Assembly: GCA_022457155.1 (NCBI GenBank)
Contig: JAJGOT010000038.1
Location: 2,361,501-2,425,500, forward strand
DNA: 64,000 nucleotides
Reading direction: 5' to 3'
DNA from: Cladopsammia gracilis
Lineage: Eukaryota > Cnidaria > Anthozoa > Scleractinia > Dendrophylliidae
Made by a program: the position numbers and the translations under genes. Numbering within the stretch: the first letter of the stretch is position 1; each line of letters begins with the position of its first letter. A model generated the notes under the pieces. The model made no database searches. It saw only the letters and a list, made by a program, of their open reading frames with translations, and was not told where the DNA came from. This document shows positions 23,530 to 36,760 of the stretch, piece after piece.

Positions 23530-23960
23530 CTATTTATCTTTGCTAGAGTGCTATAAGACTATTCATGGTCTTAATGGCCTTAACTGTAATGATTATTTTG
23601 AATTTAATTCTTATAGTAAAACAAGATCAAACCATTCATTTAAATTAAGACAGCCATTAGCTAGAGTAAACTGTTTTTTTTTGCACTCATTCTTTGTTAG
23701 AATTATTAAAGAGCGGAACACACTTCCTAAAGAGATAGTGAATGAACATGATTTTAGTATTCTTCGAAGTAAACTTAGAAAGTATGTAAAATTTTGTACA
23801 ATTTTTTAGCCAGTTCTTAATTATTCCTAAATTTAATGCTGTATTATAATTTATTTTATATTTTACGTAGGGAGCGTCCTCGATAGTGATAACCTCTGAC
23901 GTTTCCTTTCATGTATTCTTTACATAATAAATACGATTGATGTATTGATGTATTGATGTA
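23530..23960 (+). mobile_element. LINE 3'-end fragment with (TTGATGTA)n tail
   Basis: Open fragment YLSLLECYKTIHGLNGLNCN ... FFVRIIKERNTLPKEIVNEH, the typical C-terminus of CR1/L2-type LINEs. It ends in TTGATGTA repeats (23936-23965). A near-identical copy in the equivalent place after gene B is 61721-62135. Confidence 0.7.
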
Positions 23961-24753
23961 TTGATGATGTGAGGAAGTAATGGACTAAAAGTCATTATAA
24001 AAGGTATGATCGTGATCTTAAGTTTGTAGAATACAATTTAAACTGTTTATCCATGGTATTGTTGGCCGTTAATTTAAACGGGATGTAAGTATTAATGAAA
24101 CATACGAACAAAACACCTGCATGATTCTGAACCCAGTCGCATCCTCGGACACAAACATGCCATAAAAAAATCCCGCCAAAGAGATAAATTTGCTTACCGA
24201 GATACAAATGCTGACAACAGTCACGTAGGTGTGGTCTATTCCATGAGAGGATTTAAAAAGTTGACCGAAACGAAGATCAATCACAGAGATTAAGCGAATC
24301 ATTTAAGCCTGCCCAAAAAGCGACCTAAGTTCAGAAAATGTCGGTTCATGCAGTTACAAAGAGAAGTGTTATACCACTGAAGAGTAATGCTTTCCAAAAT
24401 AGGAACCGTGAGAGCCCATTATCCGTTGTTTAGGATTTTCCTGAAGTAAGAGATGGCATTACAGAAAATACCCTTACGAATTTATGAGGTCCCACGTTAA
24501 ACTCCGGAAGCCATGGAACATGGATAACTATGAATAGAAACGTTAAAAAGAGTTAAAAATTTCCCAGCAATCAGCATGTTTAGCCAATTGAAGACAAGGT
24601 GTCTTAAAGGCAGCTGTGTGATTTTGAACAGATCAGAAGATCAGAGAAGCCAAGAAGACTTTTTCAGATGCAAGTAAATTAACATTGAGTAATATTCTTT
24701 CTATCTGCTTTGTTCCCCGTTGAAGCCGCAAGTTTAATGTTGAGTCACTACTC

Positions 24754-25055
24754 GTGAAGTATCAGAAAAAGGACGAACATGCCATTCCATTATTTATTGA
24801 TACTAATACTCTGCCTCTGAGCTTTATCTACTTTGAAACAATTTCTAAATTAATGTATGAAGTCACGAATAAGCTTGCGCCAAAGAATATTACGAATCTG
24901 TTTACCAGTGTTTCCCAAGTGCAGTCTAATAACACCAGATCTTTAGCTTCTAATAACTTCTACATTAAAGGTTCCAAATTGGAAATTCAACGAAAGTCTT
25001 TCTCGAAGGTAGGCGCAAAGGTCTGGAATGCGCTGCCAAATAAGGTATGTGTGAT
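24754..25055 (+). pseudogene. LINE C-terminal fragment
   Basis: Plus-strand fragment KLMYEVTNKLAPKNITNLFT ... [23 protein letters not shown], the C-terminal hallmark of CR1-like LINEs. It begins just where the similarity between the A and B duplicated segments ends (about 24757). Confidence 0.6.
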
Positions 25056-25759
25056 GGCTCTTACGAAAGGACCGACCAACAGCGTCGGATGGGGAAGAAG
25101 AAGACTGCTCCACACGTGTGGTTGGTGTCTGGCGAAGGGCAGCAAGGAATGACAGCCCATGGATATATACGCGCTCAATGGCCTTGTCAATATCAAGGGC
25201 ATACAGGTAACGCTTTGCGACTGACTTCAACCAATGACGGGAAGGATGGCAAAGCTGGATATCAAGAGCATTCAACAGACCGTCCTGGACCTGGCGTGGG
25301 ACGATGATACACTCACGCTTTACCACAAGGAGACCATCGGCAGCGTCGGTAAGGATCCACGCATTCTTGTCCGACTGAACTATATAGGGGCTAAAGTGCT
25401 TTGTTGCGGCGGCAATGGAGAGAGCTCCCACCTCGCAAGGTATCCATGATGCTTGGGAACCACGTAGCTTGGCACTGAAGAAGCGAGATGTAGCTTGCCT
25501 TTACGTGTAACGTACAAGGTGGCGCCTAAACAGGGATCTCTGACTGCGCCATCAGTTACAATCCATAATTGGTCCTCAGGCCTGGGTAAGGTGACAGTGC
25601 GAATGTAAGAGAGAGCACGCTGTGGGTCGTGAAATGAGCTACGTAACTCATCGGTCCATGTGACTAGTTCTTGGCTGGCAACCAGCTGTTGCATCATCAA
25701 GTGGAGAAATATATGCACTGCATGGATGACACGAGAGAGAATCTTGTACGCTCCGACGA

Positions 25760-26500
25760 AGGACATTAGGGCAGGAGGCTAAGGTGTTGACTCGGTGCGG
25801 ACTAGTAAAGGTACTGGAATCCCAGTATGGTAGTTGATTTTGGATTAATAACGGTTTTGGAGGCTGAGAGACGAAGGTCGCACCTATAGAGAGCCTGTAG
25901 GACTTTCTGCCAGTTCTCAAACAGTTCCTGGGGCGTATTACCACCGCAAAAGAGATCGTCTGCGATTTTGGCCATAGCCCCCTCCTGAAGCAAATGACCA
26001 AGCACACGACACATCACCTCTTCCAGAGCGGTAGCGAGCCCGGCATTCCCATAGCGGTAGGCGTCGCGACGCTGCAGTATTTCATTGATTCATGTACAAG
26101 AGCGATCTGGTAGAATGCATTGGACAGGTCATATTTTATAAGATGCTTCCACTGCGCGATGAGACGTAAATCGGCCAACGTCAGCAAAAGCCGTAACCAG
26201 ACGAGAACCGCCATTGGGCTTCTTAACATGGAACGACGGGTTGAGGTACTCAACGGCGACGTCCACGTCTTCGGGGCGTTTGAACACTCTGAGTTCCTCC
26301 AGCTGATCAAACTTCTCTTGAAGCTCCACAAGTTTTCCCCGGGCATACTGAGGGAGGCGACCCTTTCGCTGAGGGGGCTCGACTGAGCCCATGTTCACTT
26401 TGGCCTTAAAGGGGCCTGCTGCACCATTGTAGTCTTTAATGCAGGGATCAAAAACCATGTCATACTCCTTAATAAGCGACCGAAATCTCGTTCCTGCATC
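25760..26500 (-). pseudogene. Retrotransposon reverse transcriptase region
   Basis: RT motifs in broken frames: [20 protein letters not shown] (about 26250), [20 protein letters not shown] (about 26110) and the catalytic box as [11 protein letters not shown] (about 25965), where the usual Y-x-D-D is I-A-D-D. Thumb-like [20 protein letters not shown] follows. Not functional as it stands. Confidence 0.65.
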
Positions 26501-26606
26501 CGGTGGAAGGATATTGTCGGGGTCGACTTGGACGATAGAGGAATGATTAGCCTTGGCAGGTTGAGACGTTACTTTGCTAAGTGACGGGCTAGCTGTAGGG
26601 TATTCA

Positions 26607-27260
26607 CTAGGTGCAAAGATGGGGTTGACATGACAAAAGTGTTTGTTGCGCGAGTGTGCGAGGTTCGGTCGATAGGTTGGGGATGCGAATTTTTTGAGCA
26701 ATGCTTGAGACAATACCGGGTTGGGGCCACACCTGGGGCATCTTAAGTCTTCGAATGCTAGGGGCATCGGTGCGGGGCTCGATGGCGTACTCAGATTTGG
26801 AGTCTGCATCATCAGGTAGCTGGATTTCCAGGAACTCACCAGGCCAGACGGTTTTCGAGGGAGATGGTACACGAAGTGCAAAGGCTCGGCGGGCAGCTGT
26901 GGGAAGTCCTGTTGGAGTACCGGATCCATACAGGTATGCTGTGCCATCACAAAGAATCACCTCTCTCTTGGCAGGGCGTACGCTAATGTCATTTGCCACC
27001 ATAAAGGGAGTGCCGGCGAGTATGTCGATGGCGAGGTCTTCTACAACGAGACCCTCAAAGCTATACCCTCTGTTGTCCGGTGTGAAGGAAATCCTTGTTT
27101 CGCCAACAACCTTAAGAGGAAAGGAGCCGTCAGCCTGATGGACGGACTGGGCGGTGGATGATACTTGAGATCCAAGACGTTTCACGGCAGATAAGCGGAT
27201 CATATTCCCTGTTCCGCCACTGTCAATTGTAATACGGACGACGTGGTGACCGTGAAATAC
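26607..27260 (-). pseudogene. Retrotransposon aspartic protease region
   Basis: Active-site ITIDSGGTGNMIR lies at about 27230-27195 and is followed by a retropepsin-like domain (GYSFEGLVVEDLAIDILAGT PFM in two parts). The frame continues towards RT and is then broken. Confidence 0.6.
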
Positions 27261-27332
27261 TTCAACATACGGCGACTGGCGGGTCTGAACACCGTAGGCT
27301 ACGACACCAGGGCTAGGTTCCCCACTGTTAGT

Positions 27333-27695
27333 GTTACGTGAAAAAGTGTTAAGTTTAACGCTGTAAAAAGTGATAAAAATGAAACTAGACGTTTCGGCAA
27401 TGCTGCCTTCATCAGTAGTAAAAATGTGTTCGTTGCTAGCGTGTGCGAAAATTAAAAAAAAATCAAATTTTCATAATTAACTCGTATGCTAGCCTTGCGC
27501 GCGCTTTTCTTCGGCACGCGTGAATTTGAATTTTTTGAATTTTCGCACACGCTAGCAACGAACACATTTTTACTACTGATGAAGGCAGCATTGCCGAAAC
27601 GTCTAGTTTCATTTTTTATCACTTTTTACAGCATTTAACTTAACACTTTTTCACGTAACAACAATAAACTCTGCGCAGGATACATATTTATTTAT
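27333..27695. mobile_element. Inverted-repeat insertion flanked by 15-bp duplication
   Basis: Two copies of a sequence of about 120 bp (with ACGTTTCGGCAATGCTGCC, as in Penelope-like terminal repeats) lie head-to-head at about 27333-27450 and 27535-27660. The duplicated target CCCCACTGTTAGTGT is at 27318-27332 and 27696-27710. It splits the retrotransposon gag region. Confidence 0.65.
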
Positions 27696-28620
27696 CCCCA
27701 CTGTTAGTGTCCTGACTAAGGGTGTACGGGCTGAGGTCATCGTTGGACTCCGACTGCTCGTCGAGAATGGTTATAATTTGTCTGGCTTTGACGATGTAAC
27801 ACCTGTAGCTTTCCGGGAGGTAATTGCACCCGCTCAGGAAGTGGCTAACATCTGGCCGGTCTGCCTGCTTGCACAGGGGACAAATTTTGTCATGGGGAGG
27901 CTTTCTGGATGCGGCCCTGTAAGAGCCCTTATTGATCAGGGTAGAACGGTGGTATTCGTTATTGATTGCTGTGCGAAGGATCCTAGCATCGTCTGAAGTG
28001 CGGATTTCGTCCAGCAGGGAGCTAAGAGCCTGTGACATTTCTGACTTTATGGACGCGAGTGTGCGAGATCTGAGCTCAGTTCCATAAAGTTGCTTTACCA
28101 GCCTGGAAAAACTTAGAAGGATTAGTTTTAGCTAGGTAAGTACCACTAGGTTTTCTAGTGTTGGAGTTAGCTCCTCGTCCTCAGTCATCATCTCCCCGTG
28201 GTAGCTTAGGCCATTGGTTCACAGAAGGGAATCCTCGACAAAAGCCATTAGACGTTGGTAAAAGTCCTCGGGACGCTCATCGGCTTCGAGATATATGTCA
28301 GAGAAATCAATGAAATGGGAGCCAGTCACCTGGAAGCCAAAGTGTTGTCTGATACTCTGCCAAATGTACTCGAGCGAGGTCGAATTTTTCACCAAGGTGT
28401 GAAAAGGGGGTCTTGAAATAATGGGGCAGTAATTGGCAATCTGCCCTAGCATCAACTCGAGGAAACTGGCTGTCTGCTGAGCGGTAAGGCGACTACCAGT
28501 TGGTACGCTTTCGCCATCGTCCACAAATCCTCTCAACGGCGGGGCTCTAGCCTTTTTTGCCATGTGACTCCCTCTACTAATCAAAGGTTCCTTGCGAGCC
28601 AATTCGTGAATATGAAACAA
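27688..28620 (-). pseudogene. gag fragments of the LTR retrotransposon
   Basis: Two open pieces. 28620-28219 encodes a capsid-like region ([37 protein letters not shown]). 28038-27688 ends with a zinc motif C-x2-C-x9-H-x4-C ([19 protein letters not shown]). A frame break lies between them. Confidence 0.6.
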
Positions 28621-28916
28621 CCATCGGACCTTTTCCTACCCTACACAAGGTGGGTCCTCTTAGATTGTACATGTTATGATTACTTCCCTTATGTTGCAGA
28701 TCCACGTACCAATATCTTGTACCAAAGAAGCCAAAACCTTCGTGTGTAGCTGTTTATTCTCCTGGGTTATTATCCAGAGCGTTTAGCAAACACGTGGCAC
28801 GTGAAATCCACTGTGATTTTTTATCAACATTGCTTTAAAGATGAATTACAGTCCGTACTGCACAATCTCAGCTCGTCGATGTTCGTCGGCCTCACACGAA
28901 GGAATGTGTTTAGTAA

Positions 28917-29243
28917 TCTATTTGCAGTGCTCTCCCTCGTGCTTATACGGATTTAGATTGGGATCAGCTGTCGCTTTAGGCAGACAAGTGAGTAGCAGAT
29001 GGGTTGGGAGGGAGGGAAAAAAATCGAACCCAAAGTCGATAGCGAGGAAAGCAGAGAGAAAGATGAGGACATAGAAGGACGAACAAACCGCGGCGGACTG
29101 AACCGCCAGACTGGCGCGAAAAGAGGGCGAGTAGAGTGATCTTAATCCTTATATACGCTTTGAGGGCGACCGCTGACAAATAGTATCTATTTGCAGTGCT
29201 CTCCCTCGTGCTTATGCGGATTTAGATTGGGATCAGCTGTCGC
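28917..29243. repeat. Direct repeat of about 60 bp
   Basis: TCTATTTGCAGTGCTCTCCC...GATCAGCTGTCGC is present at 28917-28977 and again at 29187-29243. Between them lies a block (29108-29185) that recurs at 37190-37265. Confidence 0.75.
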
Positions 29244-29435
29244 AATAAGCCATCAAACAATCTTGCAGATATACACCTCCAAAATACCCCCAAAACTAAA
29301 CAAAACCCCCCAAAACTAAACACCCAAACCCAAAACCCAAAACGAAAATCTGAAGAGGCACTACGAGACCAGGATTCGAAAGGACGGTGAATCTCTCCGG
29401 CAACGAAGCGCCCTGGGTCACGAAAGGCCAACATG

Positions 29436-29437
29436 GA

Positions 29438-29492
<55 letters not shown>
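29436..29492. repeat. (AAT)n microsatellite
   Basis: About 19 AAT units. A second run of about 10 units lies at 29720-29751 at the 3' end of the LINE relic. Frames reading poly-Ile across it are artefacts. Confidence 0.9.
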
Positions 29493-29494
<2 letters not shown>

Positions 29495-29720
29495 TATCTT
29501 ACCCGTGCTCCGGTTTGTCTCCTTTTCTAGAACTTTGAACATTTTGCATATTTTGGCGTAAATTTGTTTAGTTTATTATATATATACATATACATATTTT
29601 AACTTTACCTTTTATTGTATAATATTTTTTAACTCTAGTCTCACTAGTTGGAGCACAGGTCACGCCATGGCGTCCTGTGTTCCTTTTAACTGTATAGCAT
29701 ACAGATAGTTTTTACTGCTG

Positions 29721-29751
<31 letters not shown>

Positions 29752-29752
<1 letters not shown>

Positions 29753-32700
29753 TTATATAGCGCTATTCAGCTAGTCTTCCATAGCGTTTTACAATCATTA
29801 TGCTAAGGTAAAAACTAAAATGTAAAAATGCATTTACAGTTCTGAAAATATTAATACATGTTAGAGAAATAAAATAAAAGAATTGTACTAAAAATAAAGA
29901 TTAAAAGTTATAAGCTTCTTTAAAAGGACAAGTTTTAAAATTCTTCTTAAAAATAGCTACCGATGGGGATTTTCGAAGGCTAAGAAGCAAGTCATTCCAT
30001 AGTCTTCTAGTTGGCGCAGCAGCGCTGAACGCCCGGTCTCCACAAGTCTAAAGTTTAGCCAGTGGCACTGTGAGCAGTTCTTGGACATTGGAACGTAATG
30101 TCCTAGAGAACCTTGGATAACTCGGCAGACTAGAAATATAAGACGGTGCTTTGCCATTAAGTGCTTTATAAACTAATAACAGTAGCTTAAAAATAATACC
30201 GAATTTACAAGCAGCCAATGTACTAGCTTAAACATTATTGGGGTAATATAAGCAAATTTTCTTGTTAACGTAACAATGCGAGCTGCATTATTTTTAACAC
30301 GCTGTAATCTACAAATTAAATATTAGGGAATGCCATACAGAAGTGAGTTACAATAGTCAAGCTTGGAACCAATGAAAGGGTGAATGAGAATTTCAGCAGA
30401 GTCCTTAGTGAGATTTTTGCGAATCTTTGCAAAGTTCCGGTTTCCTGAGACGGCAATTTGCTTCATTACATATCTTTTCCACATGTTGTTCGACACAGAG
30501 GCAATTGTCCATGATGACTCCTAGGTTGCGTGCAGGCGACTTAGGGGCAATGTACTCAACTCCGACCTGAACATATTCAAGATCTAGTCTATGTCGAAAT
30601 TTGCAGCTAATGACAACGAGTTCGGTTTTGTCATGATTAAGTTTTGATTAGTTATTACACATCCAACGGGCTTTGTCCTCGACACAGCGTTCAACACGGA
30701 ACTTTACCTCTTCAAGGTGAGCACAGCAAATCAGTCTTAAAGGATATATATATAGTTGTGTGTCATCAGCAAACGGATGATATAGTAAATTGTGCTGTTT
30801 GATGATATTAGCAATCGCACAGTGCAGATGAGGTATAGCAGTGGACCTAGTACAGATCGCTGGGGCACCCGCGCAACAAGGGTCGCTTTGATGATATTTC
30901 CTCCTCTACCTTAACAAACTGTTTGCGTGAAGTTAGGTACGTCTTAAACCAGGCCAATGCAATTGCTTTCACTCCTTAACGGTTTGAGAGTCGAGATATT
31001 AGTATTGCATGATCCACTGTATCGAATGCAGCAGAAGGATCCAAAACAGCAATATGACCGACACATTCTGATCAAGAGCACACAAGATGTCATTTTGTAC
31101 TCTAAGTAGTGCTGTTTCAGTTGAGTGAAATTCTTTTTATGCTCACTGAAACGTCTCGTCAATATGGTTAGTCATAACATGTTCTGTCAGTTGAACTGCA
31201 GCAGACTTTTCAACGAGCTAAGAAATACACTTTAAATTTGAGATCTGCCGAAAGTTCGTAAACTGCTGGAAGTCAGTGGTCGGTTTCTTTAAGGCATCAG
31301 GCATCTCACGAGTTGTTAAGGTGGCGGAAAACAGTTTGCGCGCGTTCTTCAATTTCAGCTGCTTACGTTAGTCTTGAGAAAAACAAAACGTGGCGCCTAT
31401 TCAGCGATCATTTTAATTTGCTCAGTGTGGATCGCGAAAGTGTTGTTTTTCGCCTTAAAATCAAACAATTTGTTGCTCGTAAAAATGTTTGTTGATAATT
31501 TATAGAACCATTGAAGAAATGCACTGCCTTTTTAGTCGTTTTGTCTTTGGATCAAGAACTGTCAAATGCAACACCTGCGCAGTTGACCAAAAAGTTGTGA
31601 CTGGACGTTTTAGCGACTTTCCTCGGAAACGTGCTGATTTCTACGGAACCACTCGTTAGAATTTAACGACATTTGGCACAATAATAGTTTCGAATATGCC
31701 GAACTCACCTGCCATCAAAAATTTGAAATCTAACAGGAGATTTTACAAAACGCAAACATATTAAACCACAAATTACGGAAGATCCCTCTGTCAAAATTAC
31801 ACGAGACCACTGTTAACACGCGAATATTTTACGAGTTTACTGGATACAAATGATGGACAAAATCTAACGACTAGATTTTCTGAAAATAAACGAAACCAAA
31901 TATTGCAGGCTGATTTACAATCCACCGTGTTGCCATGGCAACACCCTTAAAGCTCAACAAAAATATCAAAATATATAGCTTGTTGCTTAATCATATGCCT
32001 CACCAATTTTGGACGCCCAGACGTTAGTGGTTGTAAAATGACAATGAATAACGCATAGGTGCAGTGAAACTGTGTTCAGCCGCCTTAATGACAAATTGAC
32101 AATCCTGGTAACAGTAAGAAGGAGTACAGGGAAGCAGCCTTTAAGAACTGATGCCGGAAGAGGATGAAGGGGGATCAAGAGAGCTATAAGCAAATTCATT
32201 TACATCCTCTTGAATGACCTCGTGAAGGATGTTTAATTCAGCAGCGTTTGCAGGCAAGTTCATCATCATGAGCTAATAATAGATTTCTGTTTCTTGGGGC
32301 AGGGGCAAGGACAAGGGCAGCATGAATCTTTTCAACTTTGGCAGTGAAAAAGTCAGCAAATAAATCAGTAAGTAAAGCATTGCTCGGAGAAGGTGGATGT
32401 AGTGTCTCATGATATTTCTGCATACGCTTATTTACAATTCTGAACAGCACCCCTTGATCTGAAGAATGCTCATTAATTAATGATGCGTAATATGTAGATT
32501 TTGCAGAATTAATCAAATTGTTGACGACGAAGCACTATACCGATATGTTTCCCGATCACTTTGTAGCTGAGATTTCCCCTATTTTCTCTCAAGCCGACGA
32601 CTTTTCCGTTTCTTAGCAGCAACTTCCGGTACAGCAGGTCGTATTGTCACCAAACGCTTTCTCGGAGGAGCATGATTGTCCAACAGTAATCCAAGAACGT

Positions 32701-33300
32701 TATCATACTGATGAACTGCTCTGTCTAAATCCATGGATTGTTCCTGGACTATCGAAGAAATACGAACATACTCACAAAAGGAGTCGATATCTAAGGGGCA
32801 CAGTTTTCGAGAACGGACGAACTTTTTCCTAAATTGAGGTTTCTTGAGAAATAAGTTACAAAGCACCTCAAGACGGTCAGAGATCGCCGGGTCATGGATC
32901 TTAATGTTTCCTACAATTTGCCCATTTAATCTTGTTATCGGCAGATCCAGGGTGTGACCACTTATATGAGTAACAGAACAGACGTGTTGTTTGAGATAAA
33001 AAGTTTCAAGAATTTCAATGAACTGCGTAGCATGGACATTATTAAAAGTTTCAATATGAAAATTTAGATCACCTGCAATCATTAAGTTAGCAGAAGGTTC
33101 AGACAACACATGTTCTAGCAATCTAGAAAATTCTTCAAAAAAAAAAAACAGAGCACATGACATGTTGTTAGGCGGTCGATAGACAATTAGAATTCTAACA
33201 CTCTGGAGGTTTTGGAGACAGACGTCCATGAATTCAAATGTTTTAAAGGAATCTGTGACTGAGGTGTTAATATCGGCGAGAGCGTCACCCTAAAGAACAG
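29752..33300 (-). mobile_element. CR1/L2-like LINE relic, minus strand
   Basis: The endonuclease part reads in 33229-32579 (ILIVYRPPNN; FEEFSRLLEHVL; LMIAGDLNFHIETF; HISGHTLDLPITR). The linker is in 32516-32238 (INSAKSTYYASLINEHSSDQ). RT remnants with many stops occupy about 31200-29960 (for example the FADDTQLYIY region near 30770). The 3' end abuts an (AAT)n run. No intact frame, so it is old. Confidence 0.7.
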
Positions 33301-33624
33301 CAGAAACGAAAGCCTCTGATACATGGCCATTAACTGTCATCTCCTAGGCTTGGGGGGGAATGGAACTTCTAGTTCTATTAACCCATGACGGCAGTAGGAT
33401 CAAAATTTTCAGAAATCTCCAACTGATTTAAGCCAACATTCTTATAATTGAGAGGCGCAAAGAAGACTGAAAGGTAACACAAACAAAGATAAGGAAAGAT
33501 AAAAGAGAGCCTGAGAGATGACAGCCTTGGCCCCGATAATCCGAGTAGGGAATTAGACTCCCTTCAAGACTGTCGTCGGAGAAGAGAAAAGAAAGAGATA
33601 AAAGGTATGACTAAAGTGAAACAA

Positions 33625-36600
33625 AGAAGCATATGTAAAGCGCCGAAGGTAAAGCACAGTATGCTAAACAAAGCCTGAACAAAGAAGCATCTGCAAAACT
33701 CGATGGTGAAAGGCATCATGCTAAGCAAACACTCACAACAGGAAGCCGATGGCAAAGCGCAACACACTGCAAACAAACTCCAAACTTGTCACAACAAACG
33801 TCTTCAGAAATGTGATAAAAAGCATCATTCTGGAAAACTCCGATGGCAAAGCGCAGCATGCTAAACAAACACAAACTTCTCACAACAAGGATCTGCCAGA
33901 CCTCGATGGCAAACACAGCATGCTAAATAATAAAAACATGTGACAAAAAGGCAAATGTAAAATCCCGATGGCAAAGCGCAGCATGCTAGACAAACTCAAA
34001 CGTGTCACAAGAAGCATCTGCAAAGCCGCGATGGCAAACACAGCATGCTTAATAATTTAAAAATGTGACAAACAAGCATCAGCAAAGCCCCGATGGCAAA
34101 CGCAGCATGCTAAATAATTAAAATAATGTGACAAAAAAGCATAAGGGCCAATTCGCACTAGCGGACAAATTTTGTAACAATTTGTAGATTTCTTCATTAA
34201 AAGCTTGATTGATTGATTGATTGAGTGACTTGTTACAGAAAACAAGTGCGAATACGTTTTTTGAGACCTAGAACTTGTCCAACAATTCAGGAAAACAAAG
34301 AAGCAGTTGTCTTATGATTGGTCCGCGTTGCACGCGGTACATTTTGTCAAACAATCGCAAAAACAAGAGCGAACGACTTGTTGGACAAGTGCAAATTTTG
34401 TCAAAACGGACAAATCTTCAAAGGGGCCGTTGTCCTTAGGCAGGACAATTCATGACAAGTCGCGTTCCAATGCCCCTCGTAATGCCAGATAACAATACGT
34501 TGTTCATTGGCTATTGTGTTTGGTATGGATTGTACTAAAAAACAACACGCAAAATTTTTCCGCGATAGGCGGCAAAGCATGTTTGTATGTGAAGCTTGAA
34601 AAAGCCGAGATGGTGCCGCGGCGATTTTTGTTGTTACTCGCCTCAATAATAATGCTCTTTGAGCTCAATAGTCAAATTGACTCCTACTCATCTTCATCTG
34701 TTTAGTACAAATGCAAATCGTTTTAAAATTTTTCACGACGTGGACCTGCCTGCATATTTGATGTTTGCTCAAGACGACCGTGCCGAGAAATGTACAAAGA
34801 TGCCAAAAGCACGTGCAGAGCTATTGTACTAATAATTACACCTTTTGTTTTCTTCAAAATGTCTCTGACTTGTCGGGACAATTTTGTTTTTGTCAAAAAT
34901 GTCATGACATTTCAAACTTGTCCGCTAGTGCAAACCGGCCCTAATTCTCTCTCATTCTGCAAAACCAAGATGGCAAACGCAGCATGCTAAACAAACTCAA
35001 ACTTGTCACAACAAGCATCTGCAAGACCCTGAAGGCAAATGCAGCAAGCTAAATAATTAAAAAATGTGACAAAAAGGCATCTGCAAACCCCAATGGCAAA
35101 GGCAGCATTCTAAATTAACTCAAACTTGTCACAACAAGCATCTGCAAAGCCCCGATGGCAAACACAGCATGCCAGACAATTAAAACACGTGACAAACAAA
35201 CATCCGCAAAGCCCCGATGGCAAACGCAGAATGCTAACAAAGTCAAACTTGCATGCTAAATAATAACAAATGTGACAGTGAAAAAGCATCTGCAAAACCC
35301 CGATGGCAAACGCAGCATGCTAAATAATGACAAATGTGATAAAAGCATCTGCAAAACTCCGATGGCAAACGCAGCATGCTAAACAAACTCAAACTTGTCA
35401 CAACAAACATCATCAAAGCCCCGATGGCAAACGCAGCATGCTAAATAATAACAAATGTGACACTGAAAAAGCATCTGCAAAACCCCGATGACAAACGCAG
35501 CATGCTAAATAATAACAAATGTGATAAAAAGCATCTACAAAACTCCGATGGCAAACTCAGCATGTCAAACAAACTCAAACTTGTAACAACAAACATCTTC
35601 AAAGCCCCGATGTCAAACGCAGCATGCTAAATAATAACAAATGTGACAAAAAGCATTTGCAAAACCCAGATGGCAAAGGCAGCATGCTAAACAAACTCAA
35701 ACGTGTCACAACAAGCATCTGCAAAGCCCCCATGGCAAACGCAGCATGCTAAACAAACTCAAACTTGTCACAACAAGCATCTGCAAGCCCCGATGGCAAA
35801 CGCAACATGCTAAACAAACTCAAACTTGTCACAACAAGCATGCATCTGCAAAGCCCCGATGGCAAACGCAGCATGCTAAATAATAACAAATGTGACAAAA
35901 AGCATCTGCAAAACCCCGATGGCAAACGCAGCATGCTGAACAAACTCAAACTTGTCACGACAAGCATCTGCAAAGCCCCGATGGCAAACGCAGCATGCTA
36001 AATAATTAAAAACTGTGACAAAAAGCATCTGCAAAGCCCCGATGGCAAACGCAGCATGCTAAATAATAACAAATGTGACAAAACGCATCTGCAAAGCCTT
36101 AATGGCAAACGCAGCATGCAAAATAATAACAAATGTGACAAAAAGCATCTGCAAAGCCCCGATGGCAAACGCAGCATGCTAAACAAACTCAAACGTGTCA
36201 CAACAAGTATCTGCAAAGCCCCGATGGCAAACGCAGCATGTTAAATAATTAAAAACTGTGACAAAAAGCATCTGCAAAGCCCCGATGACAAACGCAGCAT
36301 GCTAAATAATTAAAAACTGTGACAAAAAGCATCTGCAAAGCCCCGATGGCAAACGCAGCATGCTAAATAATAACAAATGTGACAAAACGCATCTGCAAAG
36401 CCCCGATGGCAAACGCAGCATGCTAAATAATAACAAATGTGACAAAAGGCGTGTGCAAAACCCGGATGACAAACGCAGCATGCTAAACAAACTCAAACTT
36501 GTCACAACAAGCATCTCAGTGCAAAGCCCCGATGGCAAACACAGCACGCTAAATGATTAATAACATGAGACAACTAAAACTGCAACAAACAATAATCTGC

Positions 36601-36760
36601 TGGGCCTGAAAGACGAAAAAAACTCTAACGTGTGACAACGAGCAAGGTACTGCAAAGCCCGATGGCAAGTACAAATTAGCATGCTAAACAGTTGAAAAAA
36701 TGCGCCAAACACAAAACACAAGCAAATCCCTGAGGGCAAAACGCAGTACGCCAAACAAAA
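33625..36760. repeat. Satellite array, 60-62 bp period
   Basis: About 40 units of the form GCATCTGCAAAGCCCCGATG-GCAAACGCAGCATGCTAAA followed by either TAATAACAAATGTGACAAAAA or CAAACTCAAACTTGTCACAAC. The period is exactly 60 bp in the cleanest part (36000-36480); homogeneity is greatest at 35700-36520 and falls towards both ends. The two spacer types alternate irregularly. Because 60 is a multiple of 3, open frames run through it on both strands; they are not regarded as genes. Interrupted at 34144-34943. Confidence 0.93.
34144..34943. mobile_element. TIR element (about 800 bp) inside the satellite
   Basis: Left end AGGGCCAATTCGCACTAGCGGACAA in part matches the complement of the right end TTGTCCGCTAGTGCAAACCG-GCCCT. 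Further inverted GGACAA/TTGTCC motifs are scattered inside. No transposase, so a non-autonomous DNA transposon. Satellite units resume at about 34960. Confidence 0.75.

Larger units (their letters stand above)
25035..28620 (-). mobile_element. LTR retrotransposon relic (gag-PR-RT-RH-INT order)
   Basis: Minus-strand order: gag (28620-27688 with interruptions), aspartic protease (DSGG at about 27215), RT (about 26450-25800), RNase H region, and the N-terminal integrase zinc domain ([17 protein letters not shown]...ALRQTP, about 25240-25100), truncated at 25035. Several frameshifts and stops. The order fits Ty3/gypsy-type elements. No LTRs are recognised. An unrelated inverted-repeat insertion splits it at 27333-27695. 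Confidence 0.7.

Noticed and set aside
29222..29542. Frame with a poly-isoleucine stretch
   Set aside because: It translates an (AAT)n microsatellite.
33625..36760. CRISPR-like array
   Set aside because: Units are contiguous and differ by point changes, with no unique spacers, in a eukaryotic genome with introns.
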